This document shows, piece by piece, positions 15,320 through 25,300 of a DNA stretch of 39,919 nucleotides (the first letter of the stretch is position 1; each line of letters opens with the position of its first letter). Location: the NCBI GenBank assembly GCA_024232355.1, contig JAAEPW010000448.1:1-39919 (forward strand), read 5' to 3'. A program made the translations under genes and the position numbers. The notes below the pieces were generated by a model. That model was not told the DNA's origin. It made no database searches and saw only the letters and a list, made by a program, of their open reading frames with translations. Origin of the DNA: Chloroflexota bacterium. GTDB taxonomy: Bacteria > Chloroflexota > Anaerolineae > B4-G1.

Positions 15320-16834
15320 TTATGGTTGAATCTTGATCTCGATTTTGTCAGTCAAGGTCAAAATATCGTCTTCCAACTCGGCACTGATTTGATATGGTCC
15401 ACTACCTGCTTGGGGAATATTGCATTCCCAGGTCGCAATACCAACATCCGATGTGATATCTTGTCCTTCAGCGACCTTTTTACCGGTTTGAGGGTCAAAG
15501 AGGATAAATTTGATTTTTTGACTCTTTATGGGCAATTGCGTAATAGTATTGGCAACCAGTGCACGGATGTGAACGGTTTGTCCCAGTTGGTAGGCAGAAG
15601 AACTGTCGTTGATGAGCAAGATAGCGGGACGTGGATCAGGTTCATCTGATTCAACTTTAACCGGGAAAAGACACGCCATCCCCAATCCCCAAAGAATGGC
15701 AGACCCACAAGCACGCCAGGTTAATAACTCGATCAGTTTCTCGACAGACTCTCCTTCCACGGCCATAGATAGATTACATAGAATCCAAATTGCACGGGCA
15801 CTGAAACAAAAGCCCAATACAATAATCGACAGTTTGATCACGGGTGTGGACTTGGTTTTGACAATTCGACATCTAAAAAGTTTGACAACATTTCTACAAT
15901 GTGCTAATGCTACAGCAGCAAGGATAAGCATAATGACAAACAGAAAACTTGGCCAAAACCGTAACCAAGGATTTTCACTCGTGCTTGTTGACACCAATTT
16001 ACTTGCACCTGCCAACATCAAAACATTGGCCATAGCTACTGCAACCAGGATTTGCACCAGTTTTGTGTAGCTATTCGGAAATGAGGCTATTTTTTCAGCC
16101 AATGCCACAAACAGTAAAAGCAAAACAGGTATCACAATGTTTGCGCCAGGTGGTATCAATAGCAACTTGAATGTCGCGTAAATCAATGTCTTTTCAGCAT
16201 TCAGTTTAACAGTAGGCATTGTCTCAAAGTATTCGTCACTGCTTGGAGTATCCTGACCAGATAGATTACTGTCACCTATTCCTTTTGTTATGCAATACGT
16301 GCCCAAATCATTGTGATTGTGAATGGCAAAGCCCACCCCACCCTTTAACTCGGAAAGAATTGTAGGTGATACTAGAGACATATCCCATACAAACTCGGAA
16401 GCAACCGTTGCCCCTGGGGGTACATCCTCCACAAGCCATGCATTTCCTTGGCCCTGTTCTATTGTTGGCAATACGCCCACAATAGTGTTGTGGGGAGGGT
16501 CGGCGTCAACCAAGGCTAGAGCTAATGTTAACGATTTGGAATGGGCATAGTGATTGGTTACAAATATTTCCCCTTCTCCTGGCAAGAATTGGGCCGTGTT
16601 GAGAGGGTATTTGAGCCCAATGCCCCAACAATTATCTTTTTCTCCGTCGCATTTATTGTGAGCAGTCTCAACAGTAGCCCATTCCTCCCACAAGTGTCCC
16701 TCGGATAATTTTGGGTAAATGTGCGTATAGTAGCACTGAAATGCAAAGACGATACTTATTATCCACCATAACCATCCCCACGAGGTGTTGGGAAGAAGAT
16801 TGTCAAAAGTAGAACCGATGACCTTGTTATTCAT
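15320..16834 (-). CDS. Polytopic membrane protein with C-terminal macroglobulin (MG) domain
   Basis: This 504-residue protein has an N-terminal TM helix (about 20-37), a 180-residue extracytoplasmic domain, about five more TM helices (about 220-400) and a C-terminal domain (about 408-504). That last domain matches the first MG domain of the alpha-2-macroglobulin 190 bp downstream: PAILL, YQLGQTVHIRALVAN, SDVGIATWECNIP and GPYQISAEL correspond to PAILL, YRPGQTIHVRALAAD, SDAGVAVWDFVIS and GRYRVVATL. An AAGGAG lies about 8 bases before ATG 16834. No enzyme motif is seen. It is probably a membrane partner for the macroglobulin, binding it through or in competition with the MG fold (inference). 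Confidence 0.87.
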   Translation of the reverse strand: MNNKVIGSTFDNLLPNTSWGWLWWIISIVFAFQCYYTHIYPKLSEGHLWEEWATVETAHNKCDGEKDNCWGIGLKYPLNTAQFLPGEGEIFVTNHYAHSKSLTLALALVDADPPHNTIVGVLPTIEQGQGNAWLVEDVPPGATVASEFVWDMSLVSPTILSELKGGVGFAIHNHNDLGTYCITKGIGDSNLSGQDTPSSDEYFETMPTVKLNAEKTLIYATFKLLLIPPGANIVIPVLLLLFVALAEKIASFPNSYTKLVQILVAVAMANVLMLAGASKLVSTSTSENPWLRFWPSFLFVIMLILAAVALAHCRNVVKLFRCRIVKTKSTPVIKLSIIVLGFCFSARAIWILCNLSMAVEGESVEKLIELLTWRACGSAILWGLGMACLFPVKVESDEPDPRPAILLINDSSSAYQLGQTVHIRALVANTITQLPIKSQKIKFILFDPQTGKKVAEGQDITSDVGIATWECNIPQAGSGPYQISAELEDDILTLTDKIEIKIQP

Positions 16835-16866
16835 ATCTCACTCCTTTATGTGCCAAGTTAATCTAC

Positions 16867-18975
16867 TCAAGGACAAATATCGTTTGCGGGGGAATACTGG
16901 TCGATAATTGCCTCAATATCAATTATTGCCTCATCTTGTGTGCACTCGACAAAATCAGCCAATCCAATGACATCACACCAACGTTGTGCATTGTTTGATG
17001 ATATAATTGAGAAATGATCATAGAACTTGAAATCTTTGCAAGGAATCCTCAAATAAAGATTGGTAACCTCCGGTACATTCTCCCTATCCTCAAGATAGGC
17101 ATCACAAAGCGAGAATTCATCATCACAGTTTGGCGTAGGGGTAGGAGTAGGTGTCGGTTCAGGTTCACAGGCTGACAGAATGGAAAAGTGCGAGTTTGAG
17201 GTTGCAACTCTCAAAGCTGAGTTGACAAATTCACAATTGTGGATTTGTGGTTCCGGCACAGGATAGAACTCTTCTCCCCACCACTTGATGGGCAGCATGA
17301 TCGTAAACATACATTCTGGATCTGATCCAGGTTCTACATCTATCTCTTTGATTATTAACTCGGGCTTGAATATGGTGGTCATTGTCATAGGATTTCCAGG
17401 ATATTCTAACGTTGGTCTTCCATCTATTTGTATTTCACCATCTGGTGAACCTAGCTCTTCAAAATTCATCAAATGCCATTGGACTGATATATCACTTGAG
17501 GCAATAGTTTCTGTTGGCAGGGGAATATACGCAGTGTGAGTCTCACCAGGTATTATGCCATCCAAATGCTTCCGCCAAATTTGTCTGACGCCGGCCCAAG
17601 AAACATCGGCTACCAAGTATGTATATCCAGCTTCTTTGAGCCTGTCTTCTTCTGGAAGATCATGTTGCTGGGATATGGTTAGCGTAATCCCATTATTCGC
17701 AACCAGGTAATTCCTACCACCACTATCATGCCTAATTTCAGGAGAAAAGCCCAGTTCAAATTCAGACCATACTTCGAAAGGGTCAAAAGGTTCTGAGGTA
17801 ACCCAGAAAATCGCAAGAGCATCATCATATTTTTCTATTAACTCTATATGAAGAGTCTCTCCTCTACATTGACCAGGGATGGTTACATCTTTGGTGTCAA
17901 ACCCCCAACTCCCCATTGACCTCACCCGTAGGTCCTGTAGGTCTGAATTTGTTTCAATGCCTTCACCACATGTGACAGAAAAGGAAATGTGGTGATTTTC
18001 ACTATTATGGAAATAAGAGACTCCTTGAATGCGAATACTATCAACCCTATCAACCCTATTAATACCCATTGGAATTGGAATTTCCACTTTGTTATTTGCC
18101 CAACCAAAAAAATTGTCAGCAAATAAGATGCCGTCTTTTTTTAACTCGTCCATTAACAGTTCGACTTTTTGTGTATTGTTACCAGGCGACCATATCTCTG
18201 AGGCCCTTATAACTCGGAAATTGGTGTAATCACCCTCCCTGTGATTTTGGTTAAAGCACCACATTCTCTTTAGAGCGCTCGTGTCGTCTATTTTATGGCC
18301 CATCAAATAGAGATAGAAATATAGTTCACGGTCTTGACGCTCTCCCAAACTCGCCTCTAAATCCCCAAAGATACCTTCAATTTCATTTGCTGTTTCTTGA
18401 TACAACTTACCCTCATAGGTAAACTCACCATCAGTAAGTAATACGATAGCTAGTCGTTTGGAACCTCTCTTATCCCATTCAGCGAAAACGTCTTCCAAAA
18501 CATCGGGCAAGTCGTCGCTCGTGGTGTGGCCCTGGTCTCTCGCAAAGTCGTATTGCCAGTTTTCGATTTCCCAGTCTCTCCACTTCAGAGGCGGGCCTTC
18601 CTCTCCCGTCATCAACCCCCTCATTTTCCTTGAATTGACATTATAATGCGAATTAAAACCATAAGCCGCTATAGTTATCTCTGGGCCTCTTGGTTCTGCA
18701 TCCTCGAAAAATGTCATGAAAAACTTGAGGAAATTTCCTCTGATGACACCTTCGTTATCACGTCTCGATTTACCTATTGTTCCTTCTTCATAATTCATAC
18801 TTCCCGATTCATCTACCAAAAACACCAAAAACACATCGTCCGAATCCGATGTTTGACTCGCAAAAGCCTGGCGCACCGTATTGGGTGCTGTTCTGTCCAC
18901 AACCGAGTCATTGGGAGCGTACCCTACCACCAAGAAAACCAAAAAACTCAAGCTAAACCATTGCCGTATTTTCAT
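16867..18975 (-). CDS. Secreted von Willebrand A-domain protein
   Basis: This 702-residue protein has a signal peptide (about 1-20), a VWA domain with the metal-binding MIDAS motif DESGSM (55-60) and a later LLTDGEF, then beta-sandwich regions. A TP-repeat linker (EPEPTPTPTPTPNC) leads to a cysteine-containing C-terminal segment of ~65 residues. No second membrane helix is seen, so it is probably secreted or wall-associated. GGGAGGA lies 4-5 bases before ATG 18975. VWA domains bind protein partners through a divalent metal. It is the first gene after the terminator and promoter-like region, 32 bp before the MG membrane protein, and so opens the second operon. Confidence 0.9.
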   Translation of the reverse strand: MKIRQWFSLSFLVFLVVGYAPNDSVVDRTAPNTVRQAFASQTSDSDDVFLVFLVDESGSMNYEEGTIGKSRRDNEGVIRGNFLKFFMTFFEDAEPRGPEITIAAYGFNSHYNVNSRKMRGLMTGEEGPPLKWRDWEIENWQYDFARDQGHTTSDDLPDVLEDVFAEWDKRGSKRLAIVLLTDGEFTYEGKLYQETANEIEGIFGDLEASLGERQDRELYFYLYLMGHKIDDTSALKRMWCFNQNHREGDYTNFRVIRASEIWSPGNNTQKVELLMDELKKDGILFADNFFGWANNKVEIPIPMGINRVDRVDSIRIQGVSYFHNSENHHISFSVTCGEGIETNSDLQDLRVRSMGSWGFDTKDVTIPGQCRGETLHIELIEKYDDALAIFWVTSEPFDPFEVWSEFELGFSPEIRHDSGGRNYLVANNGITLTISQQHDLPEEDRLKEAGYTYLVADVSWAGVRQIWRKHLDGIIPGETHTAYIPLPTETIASSDISVQWHLMNFEELGSPDGEIQIDGRPTLEYPGNPMTMTTIFKPELIIKEIDVEPGSDPECMFTIMLPIKWWGEEFYPVPEPQIHNCEFVNSALRVATSNSHFSILSACEPEPTPTPTPTPNCDDEFSLCDAYLEDRENVPEVTNLYLRIPCKDFKFYDHFSIISSNNAQRWCDVIGLADFVECTQDEAIIDIEAIIDQYSPANDICP

Positions 18976-19143
18976 TTTTCCTCCCTGATCTAGTTTTACG
19001 TTCCAACGGATTGACTTTTTAGAAGCGAGAGACGTGCTTCATCGTACTCCCCTTGCTTCCACGCACATTTGTAAAGAAATGGTCTTGCATTCAATTCATT
19101 TGAAACATATTCACATTATATTCATGATTATCTTGCTCGTTTC

Positions 19144-19172
19144 ATTATACGATTATTTGCCTGTGCTGTTAT
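19144..19172 (-). promoter_or_regulatory. Putative sigma-70-like promoter for the VWA/macroglobulin operon
   Basis: On the minus strand ATAACA (19167-19172) is followed after 17 bases by a perfect TATAAT (19144-19149), about 170 bp upstream of ATG 18975 and downstream of the terminator. The -35 box matches only four of six bases. A second TATAAT at 19115-19120 lacks a convincing -35 box. Confidence 0.4.
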
Positions 19173-19284
19173 AGGAATTTACTGTCAATTATTGAATTTG
19201 TTGAGACAAATCTGTGTGTTTCTGTGAAAACCTGTGAATACCCTGTTATCGCCATATCAAACTGCGTACCTACAAATAACAGAA

Positions 19285-19314
19285 AGAGGCGCGCTGCACA
19301 GGCAGCGCGCCTCT
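19285..19314 (-). terminator. Rho-independent-type terminator of the tubulin operon
   Basis: This is a perfect 13-bp GC-rich inverted repeat (AGAGGCGCGCTGC and its complement) around a 4-base loop. It starts 27 bases after the stop of the fusion gene and is followed on the minus strand by the T-rich TTCTGTTATTTG. The stem is very stable; the T tract is interrupted, so termination may be efficient but is not textbook. Confidence 0.8.
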
Positions 19315-19341
19315 CGTTTCCACGCACACTAATAAAACTAG

Positions 19342-22300
19342 CTAGCGGCTTTGCTTCCGCAAGTGCTCCCCCACCAACAATGCAATCACGTCGCCCAGGT
19401 CCTTTGCTTCCCGATAGTCCTCGCGAGCCAGTGGATCGCCTCTCGGTATACCATTGACCCAGGCCCGCCAGTTTGCTTCCGTCTCTGGCGTGGGTTGTTC
19501 GACTGCCGATTTCAGCGACTCGATCTGAGCCTCTGGCAGCGCGCCGAAGCGAATCATCTCCACCACCGCCGGATCGAATTGACCAGCCGCACTGGCCGTA
19601 TCGGTCGCGGGCAAGTCGAGTTGACCGGCGTAACCCAGGGCATAGAGCCGGGCGCGGTCCAGATTCTCTAGCCCGGCAACGACCATTGGGTGCAAAGCGC
19701 GCGGCATTTGCTTGATTTCGGGCAAGCGCGCTTCCAGACTGCGGGCGTTCTCGTCGGCTGCAAAGACCGCCGTAGGTTCGTGTCCCCACAACAAGCCCTT
19801 GTTCTCACTGTAGACTTGATACGCATCCTGCGCCGCATAAGAGGCATCCAGCGGCACAATGTCCTGAGTCTGAACAGTGGACAGAGCGCACGGGTCCAAT
19901 GTCATCAAGGGGGTTAGTTGCCGTCCGGCCTGCTGGCGCTTTAGCAAGTGATCTTGGATGTCGCCAGCGTCCAATGCCCTCTGCGTACCGGCCAGCGCCA
20001 CGTGCAAGGTGCTGTTTCGGGCTGCGCCCAGGTCACATTCCAGCAACGGGGTCGACTGACGCCACACGCGGTCTACAAACTGCTCGGTCTGGCGAGTGCC
20101 CGCCATTTCTTCGGCCAGCAACTTGGGCAAAGCGTTGCGCTCGTGCTCCCATACATCGCGCGCCGCGTAGCGGCCCAGCGTCAGCAACGCCTCAGTGAAC
20201 TGGTTCAGGGCGGTTGCTTCGGTCCGCAGCACAGCGTCGTCCCAGGTGCGCAGCGATAGTTGCGCTTCGCCCTCCAGCCCTTTTTGCCAGAACAGGCGGT
20301 CCAGGTGCTCTTCCAGATGCTCGTGCAGATAGTTGGCGTACCACTCGTTCAAGTATTCGTTGTCCGGCTCGCCCCGCTGCATCTCGTAACCCAGGTAGCG
20401 GCGGGTCAGGATGTCGTTCATATCCGCGCGCCATTGGAGCAACTGTTGGCGGCGGTCCTCCAGGCGGCCCATAATGCTGCCTAACTCTTCCGACTCTGGC
20501 GTGACGCGCGCGGGAGGCACGATCATATCGCGCTGAACTAGCAAAGCCTGGTACATCTTGGCTGCTTCATCCTGATAAAACGGCAACACGTCGATCAAAC
20601 TCTCCAACTGCCTCTGGGCCGCCTTGCTCAAGCCGGAGAGTCCTTTGGCCCTGTCAGTGACGTCTTGCAGTTCCTCTCTCACTCGCCCCAAAAAGCTCAG
20701 ACTGTAGGCCACCTTGCCAGATCGAGCGACCAGCGCGCTGCTCTGGCTGAATCCGTTCAGCAAGTGAAGCAATGCTGCATTCAGGTAACTGCGGAACGTT
20801 TCCCGTTCGGTCTGCTCGTCTTGCACGACCATATTCTTCAGGCCGCGTTCCAGACCGCGTTTGTCTATCTCGGCCTTTTTTTCCTTCCCTTTCGCCATCA
20901 AATGTTCGATGACGCCGAGTTTGATAGCACTGGGGAACGAAACCCCATAGTCATAGTGGCCGGCCAACAAGTCATAGATGCGCTTGTTCAGATTTTTGCC
21001 CACCTCCTGATCTTCTTGGTTCTGGGCCGGGCGCAACACGACTTGGCCCTGCGGCTTGCCGACCAACATCAAGGTCAACAACTCTTTGGCCCAGCGCACA
21101 GCCAGAGCCTCAATCATATCGGGCAACGGTGTGCGCACCTGGAAACTGCCCAGACCAGAGACTACGGCCTGCCCAGTGGCTACCTGCTCGCGTGTGGCAT
21201 TGCTCTGATTCCGGCGGCGGCTGCGAAAGTGGTCGCCGCCCTCGCGGCTGACAGGATCGAGTTGCAGCGTGATCGAGTCCGCCATCGCAGGATAGAGCCA
21301 CTTGACCGGCTGTTCGCCCAGCAATTGCCCGCCGTCGAACAAGTAAAGTTCATCCAACAATCGCCAGTCACACCGGCCATCCAACACATCGTTGCCAGGG
21401 GCCCACTTGTAGCGAATTGCATAGGGCTGATCCCCAGCCATCTGCAAACGTTCCAGTTCTCGCAGCGCCGCAAAGGTGTTCGTGGCTGCCACTGTCTGGT
21501 CATCCATCAGGGCGGCGAAAACCTTGTCGGTAGCCTGGTATGTCTCGATAGTGACCAGTTTGGCTCCTCCCAGGTGTCCGGCCCGCCGGACCAGGTAAGC
21601 GACATCGGACAGAATGCCGCTGCTCAACCCGCCTGCCAGCGAACCGACGATGACCACCCGCAGGTTCCCTTGCTCATCCTGGGCGTCTTTGGCGTTCTTC
21701 ATCAGACGTTGCCACAGACTATCTGTGGCGTCGGCCCGGAGTTGCAGTTCGCGGAACAGTCCCGCCCTGGCCAGAGGACGCCGTTGTCCGGTGCCCATAG
21801 ACAGATGCCGCTGGGATTCGGTAAGCGATTGGTACGACCTGGCCGGGAACCACGCTTGCAACTCGGGTTCGACGTCGGCCTGGCGTCCCATATCGCTGAT
21901 CAGTGCGTTCAGGTCTTTGTCCAACGTAAAGATGCCATCCTCCTCTTTATCCAACTGCACGCCGGTGAACTCGGCCCGCGTCTGGCCGGGTGTGGATGGT
22001 TCCTCATCGGCGGTATCTATCAGCATAAAACGCACTTGCTCGGGAAATTCTCCCGCGCCGGCGTCCAGCAGATTTTTCTTGAGATAAGCCAACACGCGCC
22101 GTCCGGTACCGCCCAGACCGATGACCATAGCTGGATCAGGGTCCCAGAGCGCCTCAGGGCCGTCCCAGAGGGGTAATACATCGGACGGGGGCCTCATCGG
22201 TGCCGGGATTGGTTCAGGAGGAAGGGTTAACGTTCTACAGAACCACCACAACAGGAACAACAACAGGGGCAAGAGCAGGAAAAAGGGCCACAGTCTCCAG

Positions 22301-25300
22301 ATGGATGCCCAGGCCCAGCCCAGCATCTGCCACAGCGTGATCGGTTCGGCCGGCCCCACATAGTAGGCCAGGTGTTCAAAGTCGTTCGTGTTCGCCTCGT
22401 CTATCGGACGGGCGGGGCCTGTATCGGGGGTGTAGATTATGCCGCCGGTGGTTTCCTCTTCGACTTCGACAAAGTCGGCCACGTAGGTGTTATAATCTCC
22501 GTCTCGCTTGCTGTTAAAGTAGATCTCGGTCCCGTCAGGCGACCAGGTAGGCCACGAGTTGGAGGCATTCTCAATGTGAGTGCCATCGGGCAGGTCATTG
22601 GCCCGAATGGGGATGGGTCTGCCGCCCGTAGCCTCCATTACAAAGATTTTAGCGCCCGGATTGGCATAACTCGATCCGCCAGCCGGGGCACTGGTAAACA
22701 ACAACCAGCGGCCATTGGGCGAATACTGGGGATAATAGTTCAGACCGCCCTCATTAGCACCAGGGAGTTGAGTTGGCTGACCACCATTAGCCGGCACGGC
22801 GTAAATATCGCTTTCCCCAATGATGGCAAAACCATCCGATTCCGGGTCCCGTGGGCGGACGAAAGCGATCACCATCCCATCGGCCGACCAGGCTGGCATT
22901 GTTTCTATCACACCAGAGTCACTGGCGCCCGGCAGGGGCGTAGTGGTCCTGGTATCCAGATCGAGAATATAGATGTCCCGATCCTCGTGGGAATAGGCCA
23001 ACTTGTGGCCGTCAGGCGACCAGGCGAAATAGGATCCCCGCAACCCAGAGACGATGCCTGCTGCCTCGTCGGTACGTTGAATGGTCAGTTCGCCGGTCCA
23101 ACTTCCACTCGATTCGGACGAGATAGCCATCAACTTGGTGTCGCCAGATACAATATGGCACCCTACACACGATTGCTCGTGCTGGTCTACCTCGAACTGC
23201 TCTACGTGGCGGATCGGGCCGGGTTCAGAAAAATAGAGATTCGATTCCTCGTCCACGACGCGCCAAAAGACGAGTGTGTTTTGATCGATGCAGACTCCGG
23301 TAGCCACAGCATTGGCCAGGAGGGGCGCCAGCAACAGCAGCCACAGCAACAATAACAAACTCAAGATTTTGCACGGCAGCTTGGCTTGGTGGAACCACGG
23401 AAGGAGACTCTTGCGCATCAGGAACAAGAGAATTAACAAGAGCAGCAAAAGTATGAGCAAGGCCGGGGACCAGCATAGATTGGCATCGCACAGAGCGACC
23501 CGCCAATCATCTATCTGAGACGGCTCGGCAGACCCATACTGTGGCGGTTTGATCTGCACCGCCGTAGTTACGGGCAAGGTGGTGGTCAACGCTTTGGAGG
23601 GCAGAATCGTGTCGGCCTCCACTACCTGTTCCCCGGTCGGCATCGTTTCGTCCCGGGCTTCACAACTGGTAAAGAACACATCGACGTCGTGCAAGACGGG
23701 ATACAGCCCCTGCACGCGCGGGCGGATGCGATAAGTCAACAGAGAGCTAGGTTCATCCACCTGGTCAACCTGCCAGATAACTTTGCCTGGCTGATCAGTG
23801 TTGGCGGGTGGATTTGGCGAGTTTCTGACGATTTCGAAACGGTCCGAGTCGTAGGTATGTACGACGCGAATGTTGGTGGCCGCGACCGGCCGGCGTGTCA
23901 TGACAGCAATATCACGAAACATTTCTTCCAACGACTCGCCAGGGGCAGCAAAATGATAGTCGCTCAAGTCGCTGGCAATGTCTCGCATCAGGCGATCGTC
24001 GACGTCATAGCCCAGCCCGACGGTGACGATGCGGATGTCCTCGTCCTTGAGGGCGCGCGCGATTCGCATGGCCGAGTTATAATCACTCTGACCATCAGAC
24101 AGCAGGACGATCACTTGTGAGACGCGAGGTCGTTTCGATTCGTTGAGTAGTTCGTGCGCCGCCTGGAGTGCTCCGGCAATGTCGGTGCCCCCTCCCGACG
24201 CGATTTGCTCGATCGCTTGTTGCAACGAACTATGATCTGAACTCAACTCGTGCATCAGGGTGGTCCCATCGTCAAAGGCGATGACGCCTATCCGATCCGC
24301 ATCGGTCCGGTTGGGCGAACGCGAAAATTCATCTACAAAAGCGACGGCCGCATCCTTGGCTTCATCCAGCTTTCGCTCCACACCAAACGGTCCATTCATG
24401 CTGCCCGAGTGGTCCAGCACCAGCACGGCATCCACAGTATAGCGCTGGACGGTCGGCGGGCACTCTTCCCCCGTGCCAAACAGTTCGACGGTGATGGTGT
24501 ACTCTTCTTGGCGGAACAGACCAGAAGAGGGGCTGACGTCGTGTTGGGCTTCCATAAAGGGATGGGTCTGGGTAAACACAGAAACGGGCGTGGGGGTAAA
24601 GAGAGGTACAACCGTTCCGCCCGGCAAGGTGGCGATGGGCGTAGGCGTGGGTGCGGCCACATTCGTTTCATGTTCCAGCAGCGGTGGCTGCACCGGGTCG
24701 CCAATCGGTCCACTGACCAGGTAGCCATTGCAGTCCAGGTAGCCTCCGCCGGTATGCATCATATACGAGCCGGGAGCAGCCGAATCGTCCACGTGGATGC
24801 GATAAGTCAGCACTACCTCGTCATCGGCCCGCAGGTGGTGCAGGTCCCAATGCACCTGCTCGCCACTTGAAGAGACGTACCCTCCCTGGCCCACATCCAT
24901 TATGAGGGCCACGCTTGGGTCCAGAAATTGGTCAGCGATTTGGATGTCTCGCCCGGCCATATCCATCGTTCCATCAGTGGACTGGACAAAAACGGAGCGC
25001 AACTGATCAGACGACGGGTCGAGCCAGAACTCGTTGTCCTCAAGCAAGGCGCTCAAATCGCTGCTGGTGACCGGATTCTGAGTGATGTTGTAGCTGTTGG
25101 TCAGGATATACACTTTGATGCCCACTTGTTGTGCTTCGCGGATAGCCTGCTCCACGTCACTGCTGGACTGTAGTGGTTGCTGGTCGTGGAGCATGAGCAA
25201 AATTAGCCCTGACCGGCGCGAATCCCGACCAATGAGTTGATTCGTGGCCATTCGAATCGAGTCCCCGGCGCTTGTGTCCCCGCCGGTGCCGAGTGATGGT

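Larger units (their letters stand above)
18976..19341. other. Intergenic spacer between two same-direction operons
   Basis: This 366-bp spacer is AT-rich in its left two thirds. It holds a strong terminator hairpin (19285-19314) just after the tubulin-fusion stop and a promoter-like element (19144-19172) reading toward 18975. I see no small gene or structured RNA beyond these. Confidence 0.75.

Noticed and set aside
20665..22176. 503-codon plus-strand open frame opposite the tubulin part of the fusion
   Set aside because: Lies wholly antisense to a clearly recognisable domain, has no domain-like motif or ribosome site; the long frame follows from codon bias of the real gene.
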